This document shows positions 1 through 10,552 of a stretch of 64,000 bases of DNA, one piece after another. Under the pieces are notes generated by a model. That model ran no database searches. It was not told where the DNA came from and saw nothing but the letters and a program-made list of their open reading frames with translations. The stretch covers positions 17,591,351-17,655,350 of the forward strand of contig NC_090743.1 of NCBI RefSeq assembly GCF_036898095.1. The letters are read 5' to 3'. This DNA is from Palaemon carinicauda. Its lineage: Eukaryota; Arthropoda; Malacostraca; Decapoda; Palaemonidae. Position numbers and translations under genes: made by a program. Position 1 is the stretch's first letter. Each line of letters begins with the position of its first letter.

Positions 1-620
1 GTCACTGAGAAGTTCTTTATTGAAGGCCAGGAGCGTAGCGACGCCCCTGACATCATGCGCTCAAAGGCGACATGACGGAGGAGGGTCAGGATTCAGGGAC
101 AGATGGATACCCCTACGAATCCATGCCGAGAAGGTATTCTTGGTGACCCTCCTCTTTGTTCTCCCAGTGCTTACAAACAAAGCTTGCACTCGAGAACAAA
201 TGCAGCTGTTCTTTGAGATATAACCTCAGATTCCTTACTGGACACAGTAGGGGAAGGTCTGGGTCATTTGTTACAGAACGAAGACTCGAAATTCGGAAAG
301 AGTCGAATCGAGGATCCGGCACTCCCGGATTCTGTGTCTTAGAGAGACGAATACGAACGTTACCTCCCCTCATCCTCTTGCATGGGCGATGTCAACGGAA
401 GACCATAAAGTTCACTGAATCGCTTGGCCAAGGCCAAAGCTAGTAGGAACACCGCCTTCCAAGTTAGGTGACGAAATGGTTCGTAGGGAGGTCCCTTAAG
501 CCTGAGAACTCGAACCATACTCCATGGAGGAGGTCTCACTTCCAACTGAGGGCAGGAAAGATCCAGCGGGGGAGAAACATCCACTCCTTTGAGCCTGAAG
601 GCAAGACTAAAGGCTGAGCG
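1..620 (-). pseudogene. duplicated tyrosine recombinase fragment (DIRS)
   Basis: Matches 1613-2230 with a constant offset of 1612 bp and a few percent difference, then diverges sharply at about 615. On the minus strand it carries the recombinase pieces LKGPPYEPFRHLTWKAVFLL, LALAKRFSELYG with the presumed catalytic Arg, and AHDVRGVAT with the H-x-x-R box. It runs off the left window edge. It is either a second tandem DIRS copy or a segmental duplication around the terminal repeat. Confidence 0.7.
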
Positions 621-643
621 ATAGCCTTTCATAGCCTTTTGTT

Positions 644-959
644 AAATATGACAAATTCGTAGATAGTTTGTATTTTTCCTAACCATACAAACCTTAGCTA
701 TTTAATTAGGGTATTACTTTCGGCGTAGCTGAAATGACGAGCCATTAGAATTTAACGAGGGTTTACTATCCCCTCACTAGTTAGCGAGGGGGTAGGGGAG
801 GGGTAGCTAGCTACCCCTCCCCCCCTCACACACCGGTGAGTAGTTCACTTTGCTTAGAGGTAGGACTTCCCGGAGGACAGGGCTGGCGGGCAAGTTTGAT
901 TAAATAGCTAAGCTTTGTATGGTTAGGAAAAATACAAATTATCTACGAATTTGTCATTT
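644..959. mobile_element. MITE-like unit with about 60-bp inverted arms
   Basis: The left arm at 644-706 (acaaattcgtagatagtttg, then tatttttcctaaccatacaa) is mirrored at 899-959 with few differences. The interior contains the DIRS A distal inverted repeat. The arm motif TTTGTATTTTTCCTAAC-ATA recurs in the small element at 23166-23376. Either a MITE carries DIRS terminal sequence or this is a head-to-head DIRS end. Confidence 0.55.
698..850. repeat. inverted repeat of DIRS element A, distal arm
   Basis: About 153 bp, nearly the exact reverse complement of 7518-7670. It includes ctatttaattagggtattac, the cggcgtagctgaaatgacg segment, the gcgagggggtaggggagg G-rich stretch and a 28-bp perfect palindrome (795-822). 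The arms sit about 6.7 kb apart, which fits the inverted terminal repeats of DIRS elements. This arm is also enclosed by a second inverted pair (644-706 and 899-959). Confidence 0.8.
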
Positions 960-1482
960 GTTCCGTAACCGAAATACAAACCACGCTATTTAATTAGGGT
1001 GACTTAACCCTTAGGTAGGGTGGTAAGTCCCAACCGTTACTGGCTTTTGGCTTTTGCCCGGGGACTCAGCATCTGAGTGTGTTAGTACTCAAGATAAGGA
1101 GTCCCTGCACCTCGCAGGTACCTTGCTATGCAAGGGCTGCGGCCTACATAAGCTGTGTGTGTAGGAATATGTGTGACCCGTCCTAAGAAGTTGACCTGAA
1201 GATCTTTAGATGGAAAACTTTAGGCTAGGACTTTCCCAATACCACCTTGTCAGGGTATGGGGACGTGACAGTATTAACTTAATACTAGGAACACAAGGAA
1301 CCATGGTTTACCCGCAGTGGTTTGAGGTCAGCTGTGCAGAGAACCCAGGATGCTGCTTTCCCCAAGAGAAGGGAGGATGAAGAAAAGAATATGGGCCAGA
1401 CATAACTTTTCTTTCATGCAGACTAAAACCGGGTAACAATGTCCTCAACCCTCTGCTACTTGTCCATTAAGGAGCCTGAGGT

Positions 1483-2400
1483 TTAAACCAGCTGTTGTGC
1501 AGCCACCACAGAGCCGACAGAGAACGTATCGAGCCTCCTGTGGGTCACGTCTTGCAGGTAGTGAGCTGTGAAGGTCATCCGACGCTTTCACACTCCTGCT
1601 TGTAGAACCTGCGTCACTGAGAAGTTCTTTATTGAAGACCAGGAGCGTAGCTACGCCCCTGACATCATGCGCTCAAAGGCGACATGACGGAGGAGGGTCA
1701 GGATTCAGGGACAGATGGATACCCCTACGAATCCATGCCGAGAAGGTATTCTTGGTGACCCTCCTCTTTGTTCTCCCAGTGCTTACAAACAAAGCTTGCA
1801 CTCGAGAACAAATGCAGCTGTTCTTTGAGATATAACCTCAGACTCCTTACTGGACACAGTAGGGGAAGGTCTGGGTCATTTGTTACAGAACGAAGACTCG
1901 AAATTCGGAAAGTCGAATCGAGGATCCGGCACTCCCGGATTCTATGTCTTAGAGAGACGAATACGAACGTTACCTCCCCTCATCCTCTTGCATGGGCGAT
2001 GTCAACGGAAGACCATAAAGTTCACTGAATCGCTTGGCCAAGGCCAAAGCTAGTAGGAACACCGCCTTCCAAGTTAGGTGACGAAATGGTTCGTAGGGAG
2101 GTCCCTTAAGGGGCCTGAGAACTCGAACCATACTCCATGGAGGAGGTCTCACTTCCAACTGAGGGCAGGAAAGATCCAGCGGGGAAGAAACATCCACTCC
2201 TTTGAGCCTGAAGGCAAGACTAAAGGTGTCCAGACATCCCGTTCGCAACTCATTGCGATAATACTCTCTTAGCGAGGAGATGCTGGATAGTCTCCAGGCT
2301 TGAAGTCGAAGCGAAGCTACGGCTTTGTGAAAGATGTTGGCATGTGGTTGTTTGAGTAGCTTGTGTCGTAGAGGGAGTTCTCTCGGAAGTTCCGGAAACC
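1483..2400 (-). pseudogene. DIRS A tyrosine recombinase
   Basis: Site-specific recombinase that would insert the circular DNA copy of a DIRS element. Minus-strand landmarks in order: HKLLKQPHANIFHKAVAS, LKGPPYEPFRHLTWKAVFLL, LALAKRFSELYGLPL (first catalytic Arg in AKRFSEL), AHDVRGVATLLVFNKELLSD (H-x-x-R box) and FTAHYLQDVTHRR (Tyr nucleophile in AHYL), ending VVAAQQLV and TAA at 1485-1483. All four catalytic landmarks are visible but lie in different frames with stops between them, so this copy cannot make an enzyme. Confidence 0.75.
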
Positions 2401-2499
2401 ATTCCGCGTGATGAGCTATAAAAGGGTCATCAAGAGATTGACCGATATTCTGGTCTTGTTGAGCATCCTCCTCCTCAGACAGAAAGGGGGAAAGGCGTA

Positions 2500-2934
2500 C
2501 ACGTCGGTGCTGTCCCACCGTTGTTGGAAGGCATCTTGCCAGAGTCCCTTGGGATCTGGGACTGGGGGCAATACAGCGGGAGCTTGAAGGTCAGTGCTGT
2601 AGCGAACCGATCCACAGTCGGGTAACGCCACAAAGTCATGACTTTGTTGGCTACTGGATGATCCGAGGACCACCCGGTACTCATTATCTGAGAAGTTCTG
2701 CACCGACCGTCGGCGAGCAAATTCCCTTTGTCTGGAATGAAGCGAACCGATAGAGGAATCGAGTGGACTTCGGTCTATCTCAGTATCTCTACTGAGAGAT
2801 GGGATAGCTGCTTTGAAAAGGTACCTCCTTGCTTGTTGATGTAAGCCATTACTGTGGTGAAGTAGCTCATCACACCAGAGTGATCCGCCAGGTCCTTGCT
2901 GGAACTGTTGAAGGGCCACGAAGACGGCCTTCAT
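2500..2934 (-). pseudogene. DIRS A RNase H region
   Basis: Minus strand. An open stretch begins MKAVFVALQQFQQ, and a shifted frame gives LLADGRCRTSQIMSTGWS, then PTVDRFATALTFKLPLYCP and the RWDSTDVYAFPPF motif. The order ADxLSR-like, DLFAT-like, LPLY, then WD-AFPPF is what DIRS and related YR-retrotransposons show at the end of RNase H and before the recombinase. At least one frameshift separates the parts. Confidence 0.65.
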
Positions 2935-3485
2935 CTCTAGCAGATTTATATGGAGGCACTTTTCCGATTCTGACCACAGGCCTGAGGTCCTGTGGTACAG
3001 AACGTCCCCCCCCCCCCCCTTCCTTTAAGGTGTCTGAAAACAGTATCCAAACCGGAGGAAGGAACGAGAAGATCCATTTTCCTTCGTAGGTTCTCGCCTG
3101 TTACCCACCACTGGCGATTTGTCAGTTTCGCAGGATCCATAGGGATCATGGTGTCCGGGGAAACGCAGCCTTGATTCCACTAGGACCTGAGTGGCCCCTG
3201 GAGAAACCTCATCCTGAGGCGACCGTAGAGAACTAGACGAGCCAAGGGTGGAAGGTGACCGAGGAGACGTAACCACGATTGGGTTGGAAGCTCTTCTCGT
3301 CTGAGGAGAGGGCTTACAACTCTTCTCAGCCTTGCTATCCTGTCGTCTGACAGAAAGGCGTTATGGAAATTGGTGTCTATAATCACGCCTAGGTGAACCA
3401 GTCATTGATTGGGCAGCAGAACGGACTTCCCGAGACCTAACATGATCCTTAGATCCTGGCAAAGTCGTAGAAGTTTGTCTCGGTG

Positions 3486-4252
3486 TCAAAGAGGGAACAA
3501 GACTGCTAGGATCTGGCAGTCATCCAGATAATGGAGGAGATGGAAGCCCATGATGAAATTCGGGTGAACAGTCCAGTGAAACCCTGTGGTGCTGTGGAGA
3601 GACCAAAACACGGCACCTTGAACTGGTACTCCTTGTTGTCTATGCTGAATCCTAAATACTTCCTTGAAGACAGATGAACTGGGATCTGAAAGTAAACGGC
3701 TTTCAGGTCCAGAATACACAAGAAGTCTTGCGATTTACTGCCAGACTGACTGTGTCTGCAGTCTCCAAGCTGACCAAAGTATGCTTTAACCTGGACTTCT
3801 TCCCACAGAGTTCGCCCCCTTGCTGATCCCATGGCAAGGGTATTAAATGACACCAGATTCGTCCTCAGGGGAGGTAGAGATATTGTGAAGAGGACGCCAT
3901 GTCCCTGACTGATTACGGAAATCGTCCAGGAAATGGCCCTGAGTTGCTGCAACCTGTCTGCGCAACCTTGTAGGCATCCCGCCACTGGCGGACATGCAGG
4001 GAAACTGCCAATCCTAGTGTTTGCGGCCTCGGTTGCTCCTTCTAGGATTCTTCCCTCCCCTGGGGGACTTCTTGCCTTTCTAGTCCTTGACCGGAAAGGG
4101 CTTAGACCCCACTGTCTTAGCTTCCTTTGATTGGTAGGATGTGGCTGCTGTGGTGCTGGTTTATAGAGCTTGAATATCAGAGCCCCATATAGGAGGGAGT
4201 CTCGGTGACTTCCTACACCTCTCCGCCGCCTGCTACACATCCTTAGGCTCAA
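3486..4252 (-). pseudogene. DIRS A reverse transcriptase
   Basis: Minus-strand reverse transcriptase core. One frame reads SQDFLCILDLKAVYFQIPVH, SSRKYLGFSIDNKEYQFKV and FGLSTAPQGFTGLFTRISS. After a frameshift near 3560 another gives FIMGFHLLHYLDDCQILA, where YLDD is the catalytic motif. In the first block the usual DLKDAYF is DLKAVYF, so the first catalytic Asp pattern is altered. The N-terminal part (CMSASGGMPTRLRR, FLDDFRNQSGTWRPLHN) is spread over other frames. Confidence 0.75.
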
Positions 4253-4258
4253 ACAGGT

Positions 4259-7200
4259 TTGTTCCCAGAAAGAATGTCTGAGCCTGAAGATTTAGTGCTA
4301 GAGGACTCCCGGTATTTCCCTGGAGTACTTGACTCCCTCCCGGGAGGGATGCAGGACTCCGATCACGACGGAGGCAGGCTCTTCTCCACCTTTATTCAAG
4401 AAAACTTTATTGCGCAAGGTGGGGTTTCCCTCAATGGTGTGATTGGGGAACGTCTCACCTCCCGTGACTCTACTGAGGGCGGGGAAACTTCGTCTGAAGG
4501 TGAGGGAATAAAGTCTGAAGGGGGAGAATTCCTGCCTCGAAGACTTACGAGGACATAGCTACGTCCTCGGAGAAGTTATCTCGTCGGAACTCCTCTTTCC
4601 CTCTTCGGGGGAGTGGTTGCAGTCAAGGATTTGTGGCTCCACTCAGAGAGAACAGCTTGAAAGCCTGTGCTACTGCTCTGATTAGAGCCCAAAACTAGGC
4701 TGCCGGCTGACTGTTGCGCTGTCAGACACTCCCTCTGGAGGGGGGAAGTCGCCTATAAAAAGATAAGGACGGCATGTCCCTGGACCTTCTGGAACCTTCC
4801 CCCCTACCGGCAAGCACGCTGTTCTGTGCTTGGGGGGGGGGGGAGTGCGGCAAGGCACCCCTACTGCGCGTTGTCCGGCAGCCTCGCGCGAGGGAGGATA
4901 TTGGCGACTGTGCTATGGAGCGCGCTGGCGCTCGCGCGATGGAAAATATCCGGGGGTCGCGCGCGAGACACCGTTGAAACGCTCCCGCGCGCGAGCGAGA
5001 CTTCATAGGGTGCGCAGGAATCAGATTTACGTGCAGGATCTGAATGAAGAGTCCGTGCAGACCAGAATATTGGAGCGCGGGTGCGGCTATCAGCGCGTGC
5101 GCGAACGAGATTGTTGGCGCTTGAAGATCGCCAGCACTTGCGCGCGAAAGAAGATCGTCGGCGCTTGCACCCGTAAGAAGTTCGTCGGCGCTTGCACCCG
5201 TAAGTTCGTCGGCGCTTGCACCCGTAAGAAGTTCGTCGGCGCTTGCGCGCTTAAGAAGATCGTCGGCGCTTGCGCACGTAAGAAGATCGTCAGCGCTTGC
5301 GCGTGAAAGAAGATCGTCGGTGCTTGCGCGCGTAAGAAGTTCGTCGGCGCTTACGCGCGTAAGAAGATCGTCAACGCTCGCGCGCGAAAGAAGATCGTCG
5401 GCGCTTGCGCGAGTAAGTTCGTTCGTCGGTGCTTGCGCGCGAAAGAAGATCATTAGCACTTGCGCGCGAAAGAAGATCGTCAGCACTTGCGCGCGAAAGA
5501 AGATTGTCAGCGCTAGCGCACGAAAGAAGATCGTCAGTGCTAGAGCGCGAAAGATGATCACCGGCCAAGAAGATCGTCGGCGCTTGCCCGATAGCACGAA
5601 GGGTCAGCTGACAGGACGATCAGGAACTCAGCAGGTCAGCTGGCAGGACGATCAACACTGGAAGTTCTGCTTGAGACTTCGAGGAAGGGTCTCTATTAGA
5701 GACCTCTCCCGCGAACAGGAGAGGTGCCCTTCGTAGAAGAGACTAGGAGACACTCGCAGGCTGAACAGGATGTTTCTGGAAGGCAGTCTCGGGAACAGCA
5801 TGAACAGCAGGCGAGCGCGCAGAAGAACGTTGGCGCGCTGGGGAAACCTGGCGCTTAAGGGACTTACAATGTGAGAAAGCCCCTTTTGCCCCGAAGGGAC
5901 CGGTGCCCGTTGGATAACGGGGTGCGTGGGAGCCCACAGCGTCAGCAGCCAGGAACGGAGACGGCAGGTCAGCAGGTCTAGGAGATGGCGAACAATCTGC
6001 GGAGAGGTCCCGAACAGCAACCTGGTCTAATCAGGAACAATCCTCCGAAGAGGAGTCTCTATGAGTGGCCTCTATCACGAACGAGAGAGGTGAACACTTC
6101 GTAGAAGAGACTTGAAGACACTCGTGATGGCGCCCCTTAGGGTCGTTGGATCAACAAGCTGACCCATAAGGAGCAATCCTCCGAAGAGGAGTCCTTATGA
6201 GTGGCCTCCCTCGCGAACGAGAGAGGTCACAAGACTAATCCTGCCGCTGCTCAGCCCCAAGAGCATAGCCACCTGAAGTTCCATGTGCCCGGCCTTGCAA
6301 CCGCTCAGCCCCTTGAGCATAGTTACAAATGCGGTTGCTCAGCACCAAGAGCATAACCGCTAGAGGACCATAGAAACCCCAACCAGGAAAATTAAGGTAT
6401 GAGAAGTTCCCCCTCTGCAGGGGGAAGATCTCACACCTGGGAAGGGAACCTCCCACGGAAGGGAACCTCCCACGGAAGGGAACTTCCCACGGAAGGGAAG
6501 TTACCCACCCCCGGAGGCGAACCTCCTATCGTTCTAAGATGCACTGAAGAGCTGACAGTTATCACGGGAGAACTTCTAAGAGAAGGGAACGCCCATGACG
6601 ATGTCCTAGAGAGATGGCAGCGACAGCAGACTCCCCAGGCACAAACAGGACAGCTCTGCTTCATTGGCACACTTAGTCAAACGAAAAAAACTGCATAGTT
6701 AACTGGGAAACAGAAATTCCACCCCCCCCCCCCCCCCGGAGGAACTCCGAAGAGAAACCCCGAGGGAATAGCAAACATAAGAATTAAAAATTAAGTATGC
6801 GTCATCATCCCCACTTGACATACACGGGAGAAGGGGGAGGGCGGAGAACTGTAACAAAAACAGAATTATAATTATGTAACTCATCTTAGAAAGTTCACAA
6901 AAAGAAAGAACCACTGACCCCCGAAGGGAAGTGTTCCCCCACAGAAGCTGAAAAGTTAACAATACAATTAGATTTCATTAAAAATAATTGAGAAAAATAA
7001 ATGGAATAGCAACCCAACCCGCACGGGAAGGAAGCTCCGTAATAGTACGTAGTGATAGTAAAGGGTGAACGACCTCGACTAGAGAGAGAGACCGTAGTCA
7101 AACTAAACTCCCACATTCCCTTCGCTGAGGATCCAAGTTCCCCGTAGGAAAGGAGGAACGGCGAAGATAGAGATGAATGAAGAAAGTCCAGCGATGACGA

Positions 7201-7517
7201 TTCCCTACGGCGGCCGAGTTAACAGATATGTCGAAGGAAGGCCGATGGACCAAGAGGGAGAGGTCGTACCCCACGAAGAGGAACCGTGGTGGCCTAGAAC
7301 AGAGCCGGTGACGTCATACACTACACACACAGCACAAACACTGAAAAGAAAACTTACTACATTTCTATACACAAATATATACATAAAAATAAAGAATGTT
7401 TACATATATATTACAAGTATAAGAAAAAGTAAGTAAAAAGACCAAAAGCATTAATGGCTGTCAACAAGGCGAGGGTGAAAGCGGACATGTCCGATCACTA
7501 CCCGAACCAAAGTAACA
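4259..7517 (-). other. DIRS A 5' region with tandem repeats, no clear gag
   Basis: GC-richer DNA between the reverse transcriptase and the proximal inverted repeat. It holds the 27-bp minisatellite (5107-5585) and three diverged copies of a block built on ctccgaagaggagtc, cgcgaacgagagaggt and ttcgtagaagagact (about 5686-5755, 6025-6120, 6170-6235). It also has a short 18-bp tandem (cacggaagggaacctccc, about 6450-6500) and C/G homopolymers (6721-6737). Open frames occur on both strands but none shows a recognisable gag domain. Confidence 0.45.
5107..5585. repeat. 27-bp minisatellite, frame preserving
   Basis: About 17 imperfect copies of a 27-bp unit, aagaagatcgtcggcgcttg plus a cgcgcgt-like end. 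Length variants seen are multiples of 3 (a 24-bp unit lacks one aag). On the minus strand the unit reads RASADDLLS in series within an open frame 5597-4722; on the plus strand it gives KKIVGACAR. The unit is GC- and CpG-rich. Whether any frame is translated is unknown; it may encode a repetitive part of DIRS gag. Confidence 0.85.
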
Positions 7518-7670
7518 GTGAACTACTGACCAGTGTGTGGGGGGGGGGGAGGGGTAGCTAGCTACCCCTCCCCTACCCCCTCGCTAACTAGCGAGGGGGT
7601 AGTAAACCCTCATTAAATTCTAATGGCTCGTCATTTCAGCTACGCCGAAAGTAATACCCTAATTAAATAG
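7518..7670. repeat. inverted repeat of DIRS element A, proximal arm
   Basis: Reverse complement of 698-850 with few mismatches, mainly in the length of the G/C run. The same 28-bp palindrome occurs at 7546-7573. Beyond it, 7671-7697 (cgtggtttgtatttcggttg) is the reverse complement of about 960-985, extending the terminal homology. Confidence 0.8.
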
Positions 7671-7724
7671 CGTGGTTTGTATTTCGGTTGTGGAACAATA
7701 TTATTTTCTTTCATTATTAATATA

Positions 7725-8165
7725 TACAGGTAATGCTCAACTTACGACCTATGCGACTCATGATGATTCGATTTTACGACTTTTTTTCAGGGTGATAACG
7801 TCACAAGTCTATCGGAAATAGGACGAGTATTTCCTTGAAAATAATCTATTTTCTTGTACTGTATACAGATAAACTAATTCCTCTAGTTAAATTATTATTT
7901 TCTTTCATTGTTAATATTCAGTATCTATTTTCAGTAAAAAATACATCAAAAAAAGTTTTAATATCTGTCGAGTTCATATTATATGTCTGGTGACGTCACA
8001 TCACCGATGGAAAGCGACCGGGCAATACAGTGATTTCCTTAAAATAGGCTAACAATTAATATGAGTATTCCCATTATCGAAATATTAAGTAACGATAAAA
8101 AGTATTTTGTGGGTCTGTATCGGTTGTCATGAGTACTACGTAACGTACATTTGACTGTACGCTAG
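7725..8165 (+). repeat. left-end copy of the TGACGTCA-repeat transposon
   Basis: Begins TACAGGTAATGCTCAACTTA and is colinear for about 435 bp with 8921-9360, with the shared landmarks gacgtcac, cggaaataggacga, tccttgaaaataat, gtctggtgacgtcacatcac and gtcatgagtactacgta. Contains a perfect TGACGTCA at 7991-7998. It is interrupted on its right by the segment at 8173-8480. Confidence 0.8.
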
Positions 8166-8172
8166 TTTTTAT

Positions 8173-8480
8173 TGGGCTCAAGCCATGTCGTCCTGATGGA
8201 AGGGTCCTATTGGTAACTTTCTAAGGGATATTTGGCTACAGTGATATTCCCAGAGAATTAACCTTTAGGTCTCCAGAATTCTAACTCCTGGCGCGAATAT
8301 CCTTGAAATTTCACTTAAGGATATCGCATATCAGGGGACGTATATCTTGATACGACGCGTAGCAATCTTCACCCCGAATAGCGTTTTCGTTTCGAGGGGG
8401 AAGAGTGGCGAAAATAGAAGGGGAGCCGTTATCAAGGTTACCCTTCCTCCCGTACTGTTACGAGTATCCGAGATGGCGTC
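8173..8480 (-). mobile_element. inverted copy of the MITE interior at 21240-21545
   Basis: gggctcaagccatgtcgtcc (8174-8193) and the following 300 bp are the reverse complement of 21245-21545, plus 21041-21070 for the terminal part, with only scattered mismatches. It lacks the 65-bp cggattttgaagcgaagcg terminus of that element and ends instead in ttgggctcaagcc. Short apparent ORFs here are not genes. Confidence 0.7.
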
Positions 8481-8920
8481 CATTCCTATTTTAGTAGCGA
8501 TTGCACACGGTGGTTTTCCCTGTTATCTAACATTTTTGATCGTTATCGAGAGGATTTAATATGCAATCTCCAGCTGCTTCTGCCTCTGGAAAGTTGAGTA
8601 TTTTATCTTTACAGTGAATAATTTTTGGCTCCTGCTTCACAGTGAAATTAGCTTAATTTAATGTGTTTTGGAGCTTGGCCAGTCACTAAAGGCGCCGTGG
8701 GCGCTGTCGTTCGTTATGCATGTGTTATTTAGCAGAACAACATTCCCAGTGGTAATAGCAATAATAAATTATGAAAGCTATTTAGGGAAAATTATACTAG
8801 TAAAGATATATTATGCATACAAAATTCCCTCTTCCTTATGTCGATCGTATATGTTAGTTTTGGATTTAGGTAACCAAGATCTCACCCTGCGCTAGGCTAC
8901 CTAGCTTATGCGCTTTAGTA
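8481..8920. other. unassigned spacer between repeats
   Basis: About 440 bp lying between the inverted MITE segment and the next TACAGGTATT end. No inverted ends, coding motif or repeat partner was recognised within the window. Confidence 0.4.
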
Positions 8921-8940
8921 TACAGGTATTGCTCGACTTA

Positions 8941-9880
8941 CGACCTATGCGACATACGACTATTCGACTTTACGACCATTTTTTTCAGGGCGATGACGTC
9001 ACAAGTTTATCGGAAATAGGACGAATATTTCCTTGAAAATAATCTTTTTTCTTGTATACATATAAACTGATTTATCTTGGTAAATTATCATTTTCTTTTA
9101 TTGTTGATATTCAGTATTTATTTTCAGTTAAAAATACATTAAGAAAAGTTTTAATATCTGTCAAGTTCATATTATGTCTGGTGACGTCACATCACTGGCG
9201 GAAAGCGTCCGGGCAATACAGTGATTTCCTTCCAATAGGCTAATGATTAATATTAGTATTTCCATTATCGAAATATTAAATAACGATACAAAGTATTTTG
9301 ATTGTCTTTATCGGTTGTCATGAGTACTACGTAGCGTAAATTTGACTGTACGCTACTTTTTTAATCTCTGATAATGGATCGATGTTTATCTAAAGAAAAT
9401 ATACTATTAGGGCAAATATTTTCTTGAAAATAATATATTTCCTTTTACATTATAAAAATAAAATACTTTTGTTTGTAAAGTTAGTATTTTCTTTTCATTC
9501 CTTGCGAGAAACAAAGAAAATGAATTTACATATTTTGCTAGTCATTCTTCGTAGAGTTTACTGTACGTCACGTGTCTTGTGACGCCATGTATCTGGTGGA
9601 AGCGCGCTGACAAACCGAATGATTTCCTTTCATTGTTACCGAGTAATCTAATTACAGCATTCCCATCATCGAAACACCCAGTAACGATATCAAGTGTTTT
9701 AGTGGTCTGTATCATTAGTTATAAGATTAGTACAACTTACCGTAAATTTAAGAAGAAGAAAAAAAGTCTGATGACGTCATATTTCTGGCGGAAGGCGAGA
9801 GGCAAATCAAGTGATTTCTTTCCGATGCGTTACTATTCCCATAATCGAAACATCGAATAATGATAAATAGAATTTTTTAA
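8941..9880 (+). repeat. array of about 190-bp units with TGACGTCA box
   Basis: Boxes sit at 8994-9001, 9182-9189, 9575 (tgacgcca) and 9772-9779. Each later box is followed by (c)atatttctggcggaa/gcg and then a tgatttcctt phrase. Spacings of about 188 to 197 bp, or twice that, suggest a tandem origin. The segment 9370-9880 recurs at 21597-22085. Confidence 0.7.
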
Positions 9881-9926
9881 TAATTTAAAAAAAAAAAAAT
9901 ATGAAGATACAACTGAATTAAAAACA

Positions 9927-10026
<100 letters not shown>

Positions 10027-10552
10027 ATAATAATAATAATAATAATAATAAGCTTTATTCCAATATTTACATTGGCTATTACAATAACTACAAATTACAT
10101 TGTAGTTTACATTTAAAATTTAGATATTTACATGTGCCTTCATAAAAATTTACATCATTATAAAACATTAATATATAGATTTACTTTATACAAGTTTAAG
10201 AACAATAAAGAATTTGTGACATATATAGGTATATCAAAAGTATTTAAAACATTGAAAATTTTGCATATAAAATATGAATTTTTCATAATAGTACTTGAGG
10301 CTTAATAAAAATTCTTACCTTGATAAAATATTTGCTATAAAAGTTACATATCTCTCTATAATATTAAAATTATCTTTAGCATGATTATAACATTTCGATT
10401 TCAAAATTGCTTATGAAATACAGGTACTTAGAAAACTAGAGTTATGAACATTTATCTTAAAATAGAATCTAAAATACATAAATAGTCTGCTAAAATAGAG
10501 TAAAAAAGTAAAAGAGCTCAATTAAAATATATATAAAGTTTTACTATAAAAA

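Larger units (their letters stand above)
644..7697 (-). mobile_element. degenerate DIRS-like retrotransposon (element A)
   Basis: Minus-strand element with DIRS-order domains: reverse transcriptase (about 4252-3486), RNase H (about 2934-2520) and tyrosine recombinase (about 2400-1483). Inverted repeats lie at its two ends (7518-7670 and 698-850). DIRS elements replicate through reverse transcription but insert by a tyrosine recombinase and carry inverted termini instead of LTRs plus DDE integrase. That family knowledge fits what is seen. All reading frames are broken by stops and frameshifts, so the copy is inactive. The part before the reverse transcriptase (about 4260-7517), where a gag would be expected, has no recognisable domain. 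A second partial recombinase lies at 1-620. Confidence 0.75.

Noticed and set aside
4259..4558. 99-codon acidic plus-strand ORF in DIRS A
   Set aside because: Opposite to the orientation of the reverse transcriptase and recombinase; no recognised domain, so not called as a gene.
8347..8559. 70-codon plus-strand ORF
   Set aside because: Lies in a MITE copy that has an inverted partner at 21240-21545; no protein family recognised.
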